Shown: one piece after another, positions 1 through 8,480 of the stretch | Numbering within the stretch: position 1 is the stretch's first letter | Layout: every line of letters starts with the position of its first letter | NCBI GenBank assembly: GCA_000337115.1 | Contig: AOIR01000032.1 | Coordinates: forward strand, 72,088-108,223 | Origin: Natrinema thermotolerans DSM 11552 | GTDB taxonomy: Archaea > Halobacteriota > Halobacteria > Halobacteriales > Natrialbaceae | Direction of reading: 5' to 3' | Length of the DNA: 36,136 bases | The notes under the pieces: model-generated | Databases searched by the model: none | Seen by the model: the letters and a program-made list of their open reading frames with translations, nothing else | What the model was told of the DNA's origin: nothing | Translations under genes and position numbers: made by a program

Positions 1-40
1 CAGTCGTTTCACTCCCTCACTCATCCCTCGCACGACATCA

Positions 41-72
41 TCGACTGCCCTCGCTGACGCTCAGGCAGTCGA
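41..72. repeat. Inverted repeat (9-bp arms) near window start
   Basis: TCGACTGCC (41-49) and GGCAGTCGA (64-72) are perfect reverse complements separated by 14 bases. The repeat lies in the 189-base leader before hel308, which otherwise shows no gene. It could be the hairpin of an upstream transcript end or a protein-binding site. There is no T-run after it, so a terminator role is not supported. Confidence 0.4.
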
Positions 73-158
73 CAGCGCGCGCCACCGCAGACCGTTCGGC
101 CGATGGCGGGCGAGACGTGACGGGGCAGTCGAGCGTCCAGCGTAGCGCGAGACGACAG

Positions 159-164
159 TTTAAA
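159..164 (+). promoter_or_regulatory. TATA-like box of hel308
   Basis: TTTAAA lies 26-31 bases upstream of the ATG at 190. This is the spacing expected for an archaeal TATA box driving a leaderless or nearly leaderless transcript. No Shine-Dalgarno sequence is needed or seen before the start. Confidence 0.55.
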
Positions 165-189
165 CCACGGGACGCGCCAAGGACGCGTA

Positions 190-2562
190 ATGAATATCGA
201 GGAGCTGTCGGGGCTCCCGGCCGGTGCCGTCGACCACTTCCGGCGCGAGGGCATCGAGGAACTCTACCCGCCCCAGGCCGAGGCCGTCGAGGCCGGGGCG
301 ACCGACGGGGAGAACCTCGTGGCCGCCGTCCCGACCGCCAGCGGGAAGACGATGATCGCCGCGCTCTCGATGCTGTCGGCGATCGAACGCGGCGGAAAAG
401 CGCTCTATATCGTCCCCCTGCGGGCGCTCGCCAGCGAGAAGAAAGAGGAATTCGAGGCCTACGAGGAGTTCGGCGTCACGGTCGGGGTCACGACGGGCAA
501 CTACGAGAGTACCAGCGACTGGCTCGCGACGAAGGACATCGTCGTCGCCACCAGCGAGAAGGTCGACTCGCTCGTGCGCAACGGCGCGGACTGGCTCTCG
601 GAGCTGACCTGTGTCGTCAGCGACGAGGTCCACCTGATCGACGACCGCAATCGGGGACCGACCCTCGAGGTGACCCTCGCGAAACTCCGGAAGCTCAACC
701 CGGGGATGCAACAGGTCGCGCTGTCGGCGACGGTCGGCAACGCCGACGAGATCGCCGACTGGCTCGACGCGGCCCTGATCGACACCGACTGGCGGCCGAT
801 CGACCTGCGGATGGGCGTCCACTACGGCAACGCCCTGAACTTCGACGACGGCTCGACCCGGGAGGTGCCGGTCCAGGGCAGCGAAAAGCAGGAGGCCGCG
901 CTCGTCCGCGACATCGTCCGGGAGGGCGGCTCGTCGCTGGTGTTCGTCAACTCCCGCCGGAACGCCGAGGCCGCTGCGGGCCGGCTGGGCGGGGTCGTGA
1001 AACCGGAGCTGACCGGCGACGAACGGGCCGAACTCGCCGAGTTGGCCGACGAGATCCGCGACGACAGCGACACCGAGACGAGCAAGGACTTGGCCGACTG
1101 CGTCGAACGGGGCGCGGCCTTCCACCACGCCGGCCTCTCGAGTACCCAGCGCTCGATCGTCGAGGACGCCTTCCGCGACCGCCTCCTGAAGGTGATCTCG
1201 GCGACGCCGACGCTCGCCGCGGGGGTCAACACGCCCGCCCGCCGCGTGATCGTCCGCGACTGGCGGCGGTTCGACCCCAGTGCGGGCGGGATGTCCCCGC
1301 TCGACGTCCTCGAAGTCCACCAGATGATGGGGCGAGCGGGGCGTCCCGGGCTCGACCCCTACGGCGAGGCCGTGTTACTCGCCAAGAGCCACGACGAGAG
1401 CGAGGAGCTGTTCGACCGCTATATCTGGGCCGATCCCGAGCCCGTCCGGTCGAAACTGGCGGCCGAGCCCGCGCTGCGGACCCACGTCCTCGCGACCATC
1501 GCCTCCGGCTTCGCCCGCACCCGCGAGGGCCTGCTCGAGTTCCTCGAGGCCACCCTCTATGCCAGCCAGTCGAGCGAAGCCGGCCGGCTCGAGACGGTCA
1601 CCGACACCGTCTTGGAGTACCTCGAGTCGAACGACTTCATCGAGCGCGAGGCGCGTAGCACCTCGGAATCCTCGAGCGGTTCACCGCGAGAGCGCGACGA
1701 CGACGGCGCGTTCACAACCGCGGCCGCTCTCGAGGGCGGCGGCCGCGACGAGGACCTCGAGGCGACCAGCCTCGGCCACACCGTCTCGCGGCTCTATCTG
1801 GATCCGATGAGCGCCGCCGAGATCGTCCACGGACTCGAGGACGCCGACGAGCGTCCGACGGCGCTCGGGCTCTACCAACTCGTCTCGCGGACGCCGGACA
1901 TGTACGAACTCTACCTCCGGTCGGGCGAGGACGAGCAGTACGGCGAACTGTTCTACGAGCGCGAGGCCGAACTGCTGGGTGCCGCCCCCAGCGAATTCGA
2001 GGAGGAACGCTTCGAGGACTGGCTGGCCGCGCTCAAGACCGGCAAACTGCTCGAGGACTGGGCCGACGAGACCGACGAGGAACGGATCACGGACCGGTAC
2101 CAGATCGGCCCCGGCGACCTGCGCGGGAAGGTCGACACCGCCGAGTGGCTGCTGGGCGCGGCCGAATCGCTGGGCGCGGAAATCGACAGCGAGTGGACCG
2201 TCGCGGTCCGGGAGGCCCGCGCCCGCGTCGAACACGGCGTGAGCGAGGAACTGCTCGAACTCGTCTCGGTCGGGAGCGTGGGTCGCAAGCGCGCCCGGCG
2301 GCTCCACGACGCGGGGATCGAGGAACCCGCGGACCTCCGGACTGCCGACAAGAGCGTCGTCCTCGGGGCCTTGAAGGGGAAAAAGACGGCGGAGAACATC
2401 CTCGAGAACGCCGGCCGCGAGGACCCCTCGATGGACGGCGTCGAGCCGAGCGCGAGCGACGCCGCTGACGGGACGGCCGGAAGCGATGGAACGGACGACG
2501 GCACCGTGGAAGCGACGGAGGCGGAGCCAGACGACAGTCAAGCGAGCCTGGGTGATTTCTGA
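190..2562 (+). CDS. hel308: Hel308-type superfamily 2 DNA helicase
   Basis: The 790-residue protein is an ATP-dependent 3'-5' DNA helicase of the archaeal Hel308/Ski2-like family, which acts at stalled replication forks. Visible motifs in order are: Q-motif-like LYPPQAEAV (about 25-33); Walker A PTASGKT with Lys53; DEVH box (145-148); motif III SAT (179-181); motif [10 protein letters not shown]; motif V around [15 protein letters not shown]; and motif [12 protein letters not shown] (from 378). A C-terminal helix-hairpin-helix region ([17 protein letters not shown] onward) follows. Residues about 490-525 form a low-complexity Ser/Asp/Gly insert between the winged-helix and ratchet regions, typical of halophilic versions. 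The protein ends in QASLGDF, which looks like a PCNA-interacting peptide. The stop overlaps the cgi121 start by one base, so the two are probably co-transcribed. The length and motifs fit the family well. Confidence 0.93.
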   Translation: MNIEELSGLPAGAVDHFRREGIEELYPPQAEAVEAGATDGENLVAAVPTASGKTMIAALSMLSAIERGGKALYIVPLRALASEKKEEFEAYEEFGVTVGVTTGNYESTSDWLATKDIVVATSEKVDSLVRNGADWLSELTCVVSDEVHLIDDRNRGPTLEVTLAKLRKLNPGMQQVALSATVGNADEIADWLDAALIDTDWRPIDLRMGVHYGNALNFDDGSTREVPVQGSEKQEAALVRDIVREGGSSLVFVNSRRNAEAAAGRLGGVVKPELTGDERAELAELADEIRDDSDTETSKDLADCVERGAAFHHAGLSSTQRSIVEDAFRDRLLKVISATPTLAAGVNTPARRVIVRDWRRFDPSAGGMSPLDVLEVHQMMGRAGRPGLDPYGEAVLLAKSHDESEELFDRYIWADPEPVRSKLAAEPALRTHVLATIASGFARTREGLLEFLEATLYASQSSEAGRLETVTDTVLEYLESNDFIEREARSTSESSSGSPRERDDDGAFTTAAALEGGGRDEDLEATSLGHTVSRLYLDPMSAAEIVHGLEDADERPTALGLYQLVSRTPDMYELYLRSGEDEQYGELFYEREAELLGAAPSEFEEERFEDWLAALKTGKLLEDWADETDEERITDRYQIGPGDLRGKVDTAEWLLGAAESLGAEIDSEWTVAVREARARVEHGVSEELLELVSVGSVGRKRARRLHDAGIEEPADLRTADKSVVLGALKGKKTAENILENAGREDPSMDGVEPSASDAADGTAGSDGTDDGTVEATEAEPDDSQASLGDF

Positions 2563-3062
2563 TGGAGGTACTGGAATGTACCCTCGCGATCGACGATCTG
2601 GACGAATTCGTTGCCGCGCTCGGCGAACTCGGCGACCGCCACGGTGTGACGGTCCAGGCCTTCGATTCGCGGTACGTGGCCGATCGACGACACCTCGAGC
2701 GCGCCGTCGAACTGGCCGATCGAGCCATCGACCGCGACGAGAACGTCGCTCGGGACCGCGCCGTCGAGATCCTGCTGTACGCCGCGGGCCGCCGGCAGAT
2801 CGATCGGGCCCTCGAGATGGGCGTCGACGAGGGCGAGACGCAGGCGGTGGTACTCGTCGACGGCGACGGGGACGAACGCGCCGCGCTCGAGGCGGTCGAG
2901 GACCTGGCCGCGTTCCGCGGGCGGACCGAGACGCTCGAGTCGCGGGACGACGAAACGCTGTGTGACTTCTTCGGGGTTCCCGACGCCGAGCGGGCGGCGA
3001 CCGACGCGGGGCTGACGGCGCTGGTCCGCGAGCGGGTCGCGCTGCTCGAGGTCGAGAAGTAG
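2562..3062 (+). CDS. cgi121: KEOPS complex subunit Cgi121
   Basis: This 166-residue acidic protein matches the archaeal Cgi121 pattern. It has an N-terminal strand, a helix with AVELADRAI, then a DRAVEILLYAAGRRQIDRALEMGV core, and a later helix-strand pair. Cgi121 binds the Bud32 kinase in KEOPS, which transfers threonylcarbamoyl to make t6A37 on ANN-decoding tRNAs. The RAVEILLYAAGRRQI segment is the most family-typical piece. The ATG shares its A with the last base of the hel308 TGA, a coupling commonly seen in haloarchaea. The assignment rests on that pattern and on the neighbour. No other KEOPS gene is in the window. Confidence 0.85.
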   Translation: MEVLECTLAIDDLDEFVAALGELGDRHGVTVQAFDSRYVADRRHLERAVELADRAIDRDENVARDRAVEILLYAAGRRQIDRALEMGVDEGETQAVVLVDGDGDERAALEAVEDLAAFRGRTETLESRDDETLCDFFGVPDAERAATDAGLTALVRERVALLEVEK

Positions 3063-3123
3063 GCCGGCGTCGACAGGTCCGAATCGACACTACGCTCTTG
3101 TGTCGGCACGAGATACATCCGCC

Positions 3124-4503
3124 ATGGCCACCCTCGAGGACCCCGTCGAGATCGGCGGTCTCACGATCCCGAACCGGCTCTACCGCGCGCCGCTGCTCGA
3201 GTGTGCGGGCAACGGCCCCGACGCGGTCGACGCGCTGATCGCGGACCTCGAGCCCGCGGCCGAGTCGGGGGTCGGGCTCGTCTGTCAGGGCGCGACGATC
3301 GTCCGCGGCGAGGGCGGCTGTGCCGCGCCGGGGATGACCCGCGTCCACTACCCCGAGTTCGTCTCGCGACTGTCGCGGCTGACCGACCGGATCCACGACC
3401 ACGGGAGCCGGATCGCCATCCAGCTCGAACACGGCGGCCTCCGGAGCATGGAGACCTGGCACGCCGAATACCGCGACGAGCATCCGGACCTCGAGCAACT
3501 CGCCGTCTCGCGACCCCCGTGGCAGTTACGCGCCCTCGATCGGCTGGGCTTTCTCGCGTACGACCCGCACGTCCTCACGACCGAAGAAGTGTACGAACTC
3601 GCGGCGGATTTCGGCCGGGCGGCGGCCCGTGCCGTCGACGCCGGCTACGACGCCGTCCACCTCGCCGGCGCGAACATGGGGATCGTCCAGCAGTTCTGCT
3701 CGCCCTTCTACAACTGCCGGGACGACGAGTTCGGCGGCTCGCCCGAAGCGCGACTCGAGTTCCTCGCGGTCGTCCACGACGAGATCCGCGAGCGGGCCGG
3801 CGACGTGCCGCTGCTGACGAAGGTGCCGGCCGAAACGCCCGCCCCGCCCGCGCCGATCGTCCGTCGCAAACTCTCGCTTCGGGACGGCGTCGAGATCGCG
3901 CGTCGACTCGAGCGGATCGGCTACGACGCGGTCGTGCCGGTACAGACGTCCGTCGTCTGGGACATGAGCATCGTCCGCGGAGAGTACCCCGAGCGGGCGT
4001 GGGACAACGAGGGGCTGCAGGCGGAGTACGACGCGGCGTTCGGCGGCCCGGCCCGAAAGCGACTCGTCGCGCTGGCGAACCGGCTCCAATCGCTGCAGTA
4101 CGACTTCGAACCCGCGTGGAACGAGACGTTCTGTCGCCGGGTTCGCGAGCAGGTGTCGATCCCGGTGCTGGCGGAGGGAGGGATTCGCGAGCGAGCGCAG
4201 ATGGATCGGTTGCTGGGCGACTCGAGCGGGGATCGGGGCGGTGCGAGCAACGCCGACCCGGCCTGTGACATGGTCGGCATGGCTCGACCGTTCTACGCCG
4301 AGCCGCGACTTGGCGCACGGCTGCTCGAGACCGGCAGTAACGGGTCCGCCGCCGAGGGCGACGACTCCGTACGTGTCCTCTGTGAGAGCTGCAACAACTG
4401 TACGGTACCGCAAGCGACCGGCGCGCCGGGGATCTGCCGGACGCCCACAGTGGTGCGAAAACGGGGCGAACTCGAGCGAAACGGTGCCTACGACCGGTCG
4501 TAG
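3124..4503 (+). CDS. Old-yellow-enzyme-type NADH:flavin oxidoreductase
   Basis: This is a TIM-barrel FMN oxidoreductase of the OYE / 2,4-dienoyl-CoA reductase family. The N-terminus (PVEIGGLTIPNRLYRAPLLE) is the family's first strand and FMN-binding turn. IQLEHGGL, the helix GYDAVHLAGANMGIVQQFCSPFYNCRDDEFGGS and the late phosphate-binding segment ending in VGMARPFYAEPRL follow in the usual order. A CxxCxxC-x11-C cluster (Cys420, 423, 426, 438) matches the 4Fe-4S site of the dienoyl-CoA reductase branch. The protein stops there (459 residues), so it lacks the second FAD/NAD domain of full-length DCR. A separate partner may deliver electrons. I chose ATG 3124 over an in-frame ATG at 3100 because homology-like sequence begins at TLEDPVEIGG. 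The natural substrate is unknown. Confidence 0.85.
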   Translation: MATLEDPVEIGGLTIPNRLYRAPLLECAGNGPDAVDALIADLEPAAESGVGLVCQGATIVRGEGGCAAPGMTRVHYPEFVSRLSRLTDRIHDHGSRIAIQLEHGGLRSMETWHAEYRDEHPDLEQLAVSRPPWQLRALDRLGFLAYDPHVLTTEEVYELAADFGRAAARAVDAGYDAVHLAGANMGIVQQFCSPFYNCRDDEFGGSPEARLEFLAVVHDEIRERAGDVPLLTKVPAETPAPPAPIVRRKLSLRDGVEIARRLERIGYDAVVPVQTSVVWDMSIVRGEYPERAWDNEGLQAEYDAAFGGPARKRLVALANRLQSLQYDFEPAWNETFCRRVREQVSIPVLAEGGIRERAQMDRLLGDSSGDRGGASNADPACDMVGMARPFYAEPRLGARLLETGSNGSAAEGDDSVRVLCESCNNCTVPQATGAPGICRTPTVVRKRGELERNGAYDRS

Positions 4504-4507
4504 CGCC

Positions 4508-5206
4508 TTACAGCGTCACGGTGTCGCTGGTCAACTCCGCGAGCGTCCCCTCGGTCCAGGTGTCGTTGACGCCGACTCTGAACCGCGAGTCGGTCGGGCC
4601 CGCATAGTGAAGCTGCAGGGTGTACGAACCGTCGTCGGCGATCGGCGCCGCTTCCTTCCGGTCCGCATCGACCTGCTCGAGTGCGATCATCTCGTCGGCG
4701 TACTCGCGACTGGTCGTCCCGCTGATCTCGTAGCGCTGGAAGTCTGCCTGAACGTTCGACCCCTCGACCGGATATCCCTGCATTTCCCAGCCGCCCAGTC
4801 CCTCGTCGATCGCGTACGTGTGTTCGTAGCCCGCATCGATCAGCGACGCGGCGCGCTGAGAGGACAGGTGATGGGGACACCGACAATAGGTAACGATCCG
4901 CGTGTCCGTCGACCACTCCTCGACCGGGTCGTTCTCGGTTCCGTCCGGAGCCGGCGAGAACACGGCACCCGCGATGCGGAGTTCCTCGTACTGATCGCGG
5001 CCCCGTGCGTCCGCGAACCGTGCCTCATCGTTGTCGTACCACTCGTAGACGTCCGTGACCGGCGCGAGCGGGACCTCGGTTCCGTCGGTCGTCGTCGTCT
5101 CGTAGTCGAACTCGTTGGCCGGCGTTCCATTGTCGTCGCCGAGACAGCCGGCGACCGCCCCGAGCGATACCGTCCCCCCGAGAGCGAGGAATCTCCGTCG
5201 ATTCAT
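4508..5206 (-). CDS. Rhodanese-like lipoprotein
   Basis: The 232-residue secreted protein starts with an RRRF twin-arginine motif and a lipobox-like AVAGC (Cys21), then a Thr/Asp-rich linker. It is probably exported by Tat and anchored by a lipid at the outer face of the membrane. Residues about 45-150 read as a rhodanese fold: an ARGRDQYEELRIAGAV segment, then strand IVTYC at the active loop, then GYEHTYAIDEGLGGWEMQGYPVEG, a typical rhodanese end. The loop is YCRCPHHLSSQRA, with Cys108 and Cys110 instead of the plain CxxGxR loop. The C-terminal ~70 residues form an extra beta-rich domain (YTLQLHYAG and so on). I chose ATG 5206 over 5254 because it places the signal correctly. The substrate is unknown. 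The gene converges on the reductase at 3124-4503 with only 4 bases between them. Confidence 0.8.
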   Translation of the reverse strand: MNRRRFLALGGTVSLGAVAGCLGDDNGTPANEFDYETTTTDGTEVPLAPVTDVYEWYDNDEARFADARGRDQYEELRIAGAVFSPAPDGTENDPVEEWSTDTRIVTYCRCPHHLSSQRAASLIDAGYEHTYAIDEGLGGWEMQGYPVEGSNVQADFQRYEISGTTSREYADEMIALEQVDADRKEAAPIADDGSYTLQLHYAGPTDSRFRVGVNDTWTEGTLAELTSDTVTL

Positions 5207-5333
5207 AGGTTCGTCTAGCGACGAGAGGGAGATATGGTTTCTGGTGACTCTCACGTCACCACCGACCCCTTCGTTTCAACTGGAGACCGACAGACGAGGC
5301 TGGAAGATTGCTCGAGTCGAAACGGCGGAGAAG

Positions 5334-5406
5334 TAGTCCATCCTGGATTCGAACCAGGGTCGAAGCCCCCAGAAGGCTTCAGGATTGGCCACTACCCTAA
5401 TGGACT
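5334..5406 (-). tRNA. tRNA-Gln (anticodon CUG)
   Basis: Read on the minus strand, AGTCCAT at 5406-5400 pairs with ATGGACT at 5341-5335, followed by discriminator A at 5334. The D-arm contains AGTGGCCAA. The anticodon stem AAGCC/GGCTT encloses loop TTCTGGG, giving anticodon CTG (codon CAG, Gln). The T-arm CCTGG-TTCGAAT-CCAGG is perfect. CCA is not encoded and no intron is seen. The length is 73 bases. The A at position 1 fits archaeal tRNA-Gln, which is charged with Glu and then amidated. Confidence 0.95.
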
Positions 5407-5415
5407 TGACATGTT

Positions 5416-5439
5416 TCGTCGGTCTTCGACTTCCGACGA
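5416..5439 (-). promoter_or_regulatory. Hairpin in the tRNA-Gln leader
   Basis: On the minus strand TCGTCGG (5439-5433) and CCGACGA (5422-5416) form a 7-bp stem with a 10-base loop, ending 10 bases before the mature 5' end of tRNA-Gln. It may lie in the precursor 5' leader removed by RNase P. An AT-rich TATA-like stretch (TCTAATATG on the minus strand) lies further out near 5465-5473. Confidence 0.35.
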
Positions 5440-5522
5440 GGTACCAGATAGTAGTGGAGGTGCATATTAGAGTGTTACGAACTGGGACGATGACGGGGTG
5501 CGTATCGAGTCGACGCTGCCGT

Positions 5523-6317
5523 TCATGACGTGTCGACCGTCGGCGGTTCGTAATGCTCCGCTCGATGGCAGTTCGCACAGAGGACGCTACACCGCTCGAT
5601 TTCGGCTCGTATCCGCGTTTTCGGCCGATCGTCCGCGACCAATTTCGTGACACTCGCCGCCTTCGGAGGGGCGTCGTGATGGTAATCCAGACACCCGGGA
5701 TCGGACTCTCCACAGCGGTTACACCCCCGCTCTCGTTTCCGGTCGTGAACCCACTGACGGCGCTCCCGAGTCGGCTGCGAGTAATGGATTTTTCGGTGGC
5801 AGTTCGCACAGAGGACCTCACACTTCTCGATCTCGTCACGGAGCCGGTCTTTTCCGTAGCCGTAGGTCACCATCTTCCCGATTGCCATTTCCTTCGTCGC
5901 TGTCTCGAGGTGGTGGAAATCGAGGCACGCGACGCTGTCGACCGCACATCTGGAACAGCCACGCTCTTGTTTGATCTCATTGAGCCACGAACGAAGCCGC
6001 GAACGACGGCGTAACGATCGTTCCGTATTCCAGTCGACGTTTCGGTAGTGCCACCGCTGGTCGACCGAGAGTTCCTCCCAGACGAGTCCGGGCGGCAATT
6101 CGACATCAGCCGGCTTCGGCTCCACGCGGGATCCGGTAGACGGAGCCGTCTCGAGCCCCGCTCTCTCCTTCGCATCGTTCCAACCACCACAGGTCCGAAT
6201 TATCGTCGCGGAAGCCGGCGTCAGTCTCAGCTCCTCGTACTGCGCCTTCGTCGGCGACTCACCCAGTCGCTCGGCGGCCTCCCGCAGCGCCTCGAGGCAC
6301 TCCGCCTCGGAAACCAT
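5523..6317 (-). CDS. Tandem double-HNH endonuclease-like protein with a homing-endonuclease-associated repeat
   Basis: This 264-residue protein has three modules. Residues 1-57 read as one helical 'homing endonuclease associated' repeat (LREAAERLGESPTKAQYEEL ... GGWNDAKERAGL). Two HNH-type zinc units follow, at about 121-179 and 199-256. Each has CxxC, then CLD(F/Y)HH, then VLCANCHRxxHY, so both retain the zinc cysteines and the H/N/H catalytic positions. It is probably a DNA-binding nuclease; the target is unknown. ATG 6317 is chosen over 6425 because the upstream residues look non-coding and overlap the promoter of the divergent purO. The gene ends 117 bases upstream of tRNA-Gln, on the same strand. 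The duplication could serve single-chain double-strand cleavage, which is inference. Confidence 0.75.
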   Translation of the reverse strand: MVSEAECLEALREAAERLGESPTKAQYEELRLTPASATIIRTCGGWNDAKERAGLETAPSTGSRVEPKPADVELPPGLVWEELSVDQRWHYRNVDWNTERSLRRRSRLRSWLNEIKQERGCSRCAVDSVACLDFHHLETATKEMAIGKMVTYGYGKDRLRDEIEKCEVLCANCHRKIHYSQPTRERRQWVHDRKRERGCNRCGESDPGCLDYHHDAPPKAASVTKLVADDRPKTRIRAEIERCSVLCANCHRAEHYEPPTVDTS

Positions 6318-6433
6318 ATCGCCGTTGGCCGCGGCATTCCATATAAACCCTCGCCGGCGCTCCGATCCGAAGCCTGGCGAGAGAGCGGGCGCGAACCGAC
6401 ATTCCTTTTCCCCAGTCGCGCGCACGCTCGAGT

Positions 6434-7024
6434 ATGTACGTCGGACGATTCGTCGTCGTCGGTCCCGAGGTCGGCGCCTATCGCGTCTCCTCGCGATCGT
6501 TCCCGAACCGCAAGCTCACCGCTCGAGACGAGGCCCTGACCGTCGGACCCACGGCGGACGCTCCCGAGACGGACAACCCCTACGTCTCCTACAACTGCCT
6601 GCGGGTCGTCGAGACGCCGACCGGTGAGACGGCCGCCTTCGGCAACGGCTCGCACGTCGATCCGATCGCGGAGAAACTCGAGTTGGGGTATCCCGCCCGC
6701 GACGCCCTCGCCGAGAGCCTGCTGGCGCTTGACTACGAGAAAGACGACTACGACACGCCCCGGATCGCAGCGACGATCGGCGGCGACGGCGAGGCCCTGA
6801 TCGGGACCGTTCGCAAGGACGCCCTGCTGATCGAGACCGTCGACGAGCCAACGCTGGTCGCGACCTACGAGAAGAACGCGCCCGAGGCGTTCGAGTTCGA
6901 CGCCGACGGGGCCGCGGCGGCCGCGAGCGAGGCCTACGACCTCGAGTTCGAACACGCGGTCTGTGCGGCCGGCGTCGCTCGGACCGACGACGGGTTCGAG
7001 ACGGCGATCGAGAACGGCAAGTGA
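6434..7024 (+). CDS. purO: Archaeal IMP cyclohydrolase PurO
   Basis: PurO (EC 3.5.4.10) closes 5-formyl-AICAR to IMP, the last step of purine synthesis in many archaea. It replaces the cyclohydrolase half of bacterial PurH. The 196-residue length fits the family. Typical segments are [10 protein letters not shown] at the start, [33 protein letters not shown], the middle [19 protein letters not shown], and the late [14 protein letters not shown]. The fold is Ntn-hydrolase-like, and the protein is cytosolic. The start ATG lies about 24-30 bases after a CCTTTTC stretch (6404-6410) that may be the TATA element. The gene diverges from the HNH gene with 116 bases between their starts. Confidence 0.92.
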   Translation: MYVGRFVVVGPEVGAYRVSSRSFPNRKLTARDEALTVGPTADAPETDNPYVSYNCLRVVETPTGETAAFGNGSHVDPIAEKLELGYPARDALAESLLALDYEKDDYDTPRIAATIGGDGEALIGTVRKDALLIETVDEPTLVATYEKNAPEAFEFDADGAAAAASEAYDLEFEHAVCAAGVARTDDGFETAIENGK

Positions 7025-7103
7025 CGCCGCTTGCGGACGGAATTGATCGGCGGACGTGAGAATCGTCGGTGTCTTTTTATCAACACCTATATGATCGACA
7101 TTT

Positions 7104-7490
7104 ATGGCGACCGACCGGGATAGCCGACGGTTTGAGTCCGCAGGGCTCGTCTTCGAGTTCCTCTTCGCGCTCTTCGTGGGGACCGTCGTCTACGTCGAAT
7201 GGTGGGACGGGGCGGTCCCGCCGCTTCCGGACACAGTGGTGCTGCTGATAGCCGTCGGGAGCGGACTCGCGCTGGGCGGTATGGCCGCCGTCCTCGACGA
7301 CCGACGGACGGTCCGTACCGGTGCATGGCGGCGGGGACTCCGCGTGGCCGTCGCCGTCGTCGGGGGCGGATTCGTTCTGGGTACAATCGTTGTCCCGGAC
7401 GGGTTGCCAGTTGCGGTCGAACTCGGCGTCCTTGCGGTAGTCTGGGGGAGCGTCGCCGGGAAGTTCCTGCTCCGGATCGGGCCGGACTGA
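7104..7490 (+). CDS. Small four-helix membrane protein, unknown function
   Basis: This 128-residue protein has about four hydrophobic segments: FEFLFALFVGTVVYVEW, VVLLIAVGSGLALGGMAAV, VAVAVVGGGFVLGTIVV and VELGVLAVVWGSVAGKFLL. They are separated by short charged loops, including RRTVRTGAWRRGLR. It looks like an integral membrane protein with no catalytic motif that I recognise. A T-rich stretch (CTTTTTATC, about 7072-7080) sits near -30 and could be its TATA box. I know of no function. Confidence 0.6.
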   Translation: MATDRDSRRFESAGLVFEFLFALFVGTVVYVEWWDGAVPPLPDTVVLLIAVGSGLALGGMAAVLDDRRTVRTGAWRRGLRVAVAVVGGGFVLGTIVVPDGLPVAVELGVLAVVWGSVAGKFLLRIGPD

Positions 7491-7616
7491 CAGCAGCAGC
7501 GTCACCACAGTTGTCGTGTCTGTTGGCCGTTCCTGAGCGGCGGTCCCCGTTCGAGATGCTCGCTGCCGGCGACCGGTCGGCCAACCTACAAGCCCCTCGC
7601 GGCGCTATCCTCGTCC

Positions 7617-8285
7617 ATGAAGGCCGGACTCATCTCTGATGTCCACAGCAACCGGGTCGCGCTCGAGACCGTCCTCGCGGACATGCCCGCGGTCGACGTA
7701 CTGTGCTGTGCGGGCGACGTGGTCGGCTACAACCCCTGGCCCGGCGACTGCGTCGACGAACTGCGTGCGCGGGACGTGCCGACGGTGATGGGCAATCACG
7801 ACGCTGCCGTCGCCGGGGATACCCCGTTCCGGTTCAACGGCATGGCCAAGGCCGGCGTCGACCACGCGAAGGCGACACTATCCGACGACCAGCTCGAGTG
7901 GCTGGCCGACCTGCCGGCGGAACGGCTAGCGTGCGACGGCCGGGTGAAGCTGGTTCACGGCCACCCGGACGATCCCGACCGCTACACGCGCTACACCTAC
8001 CCGGAGGAGTTCACCGAACGGATGCTCGGCGACGAGGACGTGCTGGTACTCGGCCACACCCACGTGCAGGGCGTCGAACGGTTCGGGGAGGGGATCGTCG
8101 TCAACCCGGGCAGCGTCGGCCAGCCCCGCGACGGGGACCCGCGAGCGGGCTACGCGGTAGTCGATCTCGACGCCCTGACCGTCGAGACACACCGCGTCGA
8201 GTACGATATCGACGCGGTCCAGGCGGCCGTCGAGAAGGCCGGACTGCCGAGTCGCATCGGCACCCGGCTGGCCCGCGGGAAATAG
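7617..8285 (+). CDS. Calcineurin-like metallophosphoesterase (YfcE type)
   Basis: This 222-residue protein has the full metallophosphoesterase motif set: D-x-H in ISDVHSN near the start, GDVVGYNPWP, GNHDAAV, a later VHGHP, and GHTHVQ near the C-terminus, then NPGSVGQPR. These bind two metals and place it in the YfcE/MJ0936 group of single-domain phosphodiesterases or phosphatases. It is cytosolic with no signal peptide. The physiological substrate cannot be read from the sequence. The ATG at 7617 places the first metal Asp eight residues in, as usual for the family. Confidence 0.85.
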   Translation: MKAGLISDVHSNRVALETVLADMPAVDVLCCAGDVVGYNPWPGDCVDELRARDVPTVMGNHDAAVAGDTPFRFNGMAKAGVDHAKATLSDDQLEWLADLPAERLACDGRVKLVHGHPDDPDRYTRYTYPEEFTERMLGDEDVLVLGHTHVQGVERFGEGIVVNPGSVGQPRDGDPRAGYAVVDLDALTVETHRVEYDIDAVQAAVEKAGLPSRIGTRLARGK

Positions 8286-8480
8286 GACTCGAGCGACGCG
8301 GTCGGCACCCCGAAACGAACCCTTTTACACTCACCCCGCTGCTACTGCCGGACATGGTATCCATCGGCCACACCGCGCGTCCCGCTCGGAACCGACCCCG
8401 TCGCGCCGTGGGCCGGTGTTGTCGCTTGCCGTCCCCGTACCGCACGCGTCGCCTCGAGACCGCCGCCGCGACGGAGACCG

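Noticed and set aside
160-1320. 386-residue minus-strand frame inside hel308
   Set aside because: It is a shadow of the helicase gene. GC-rich haloarchaeal genes have long open antisense frames, and the translation shows no domain.
1681-3498. 605-residue minus-strand frame across hel308 and cgi121
   Set aside because: It is antisense to strongly supported genes and has Arg/Pro-rich low-complexity translation.
5334-6317. tRNA-Gln plus HNH gene as an integrated element with an att duplication
   Set aside because: No second copy of the tRNA 3' end was seen in the window, and no integrase is present.
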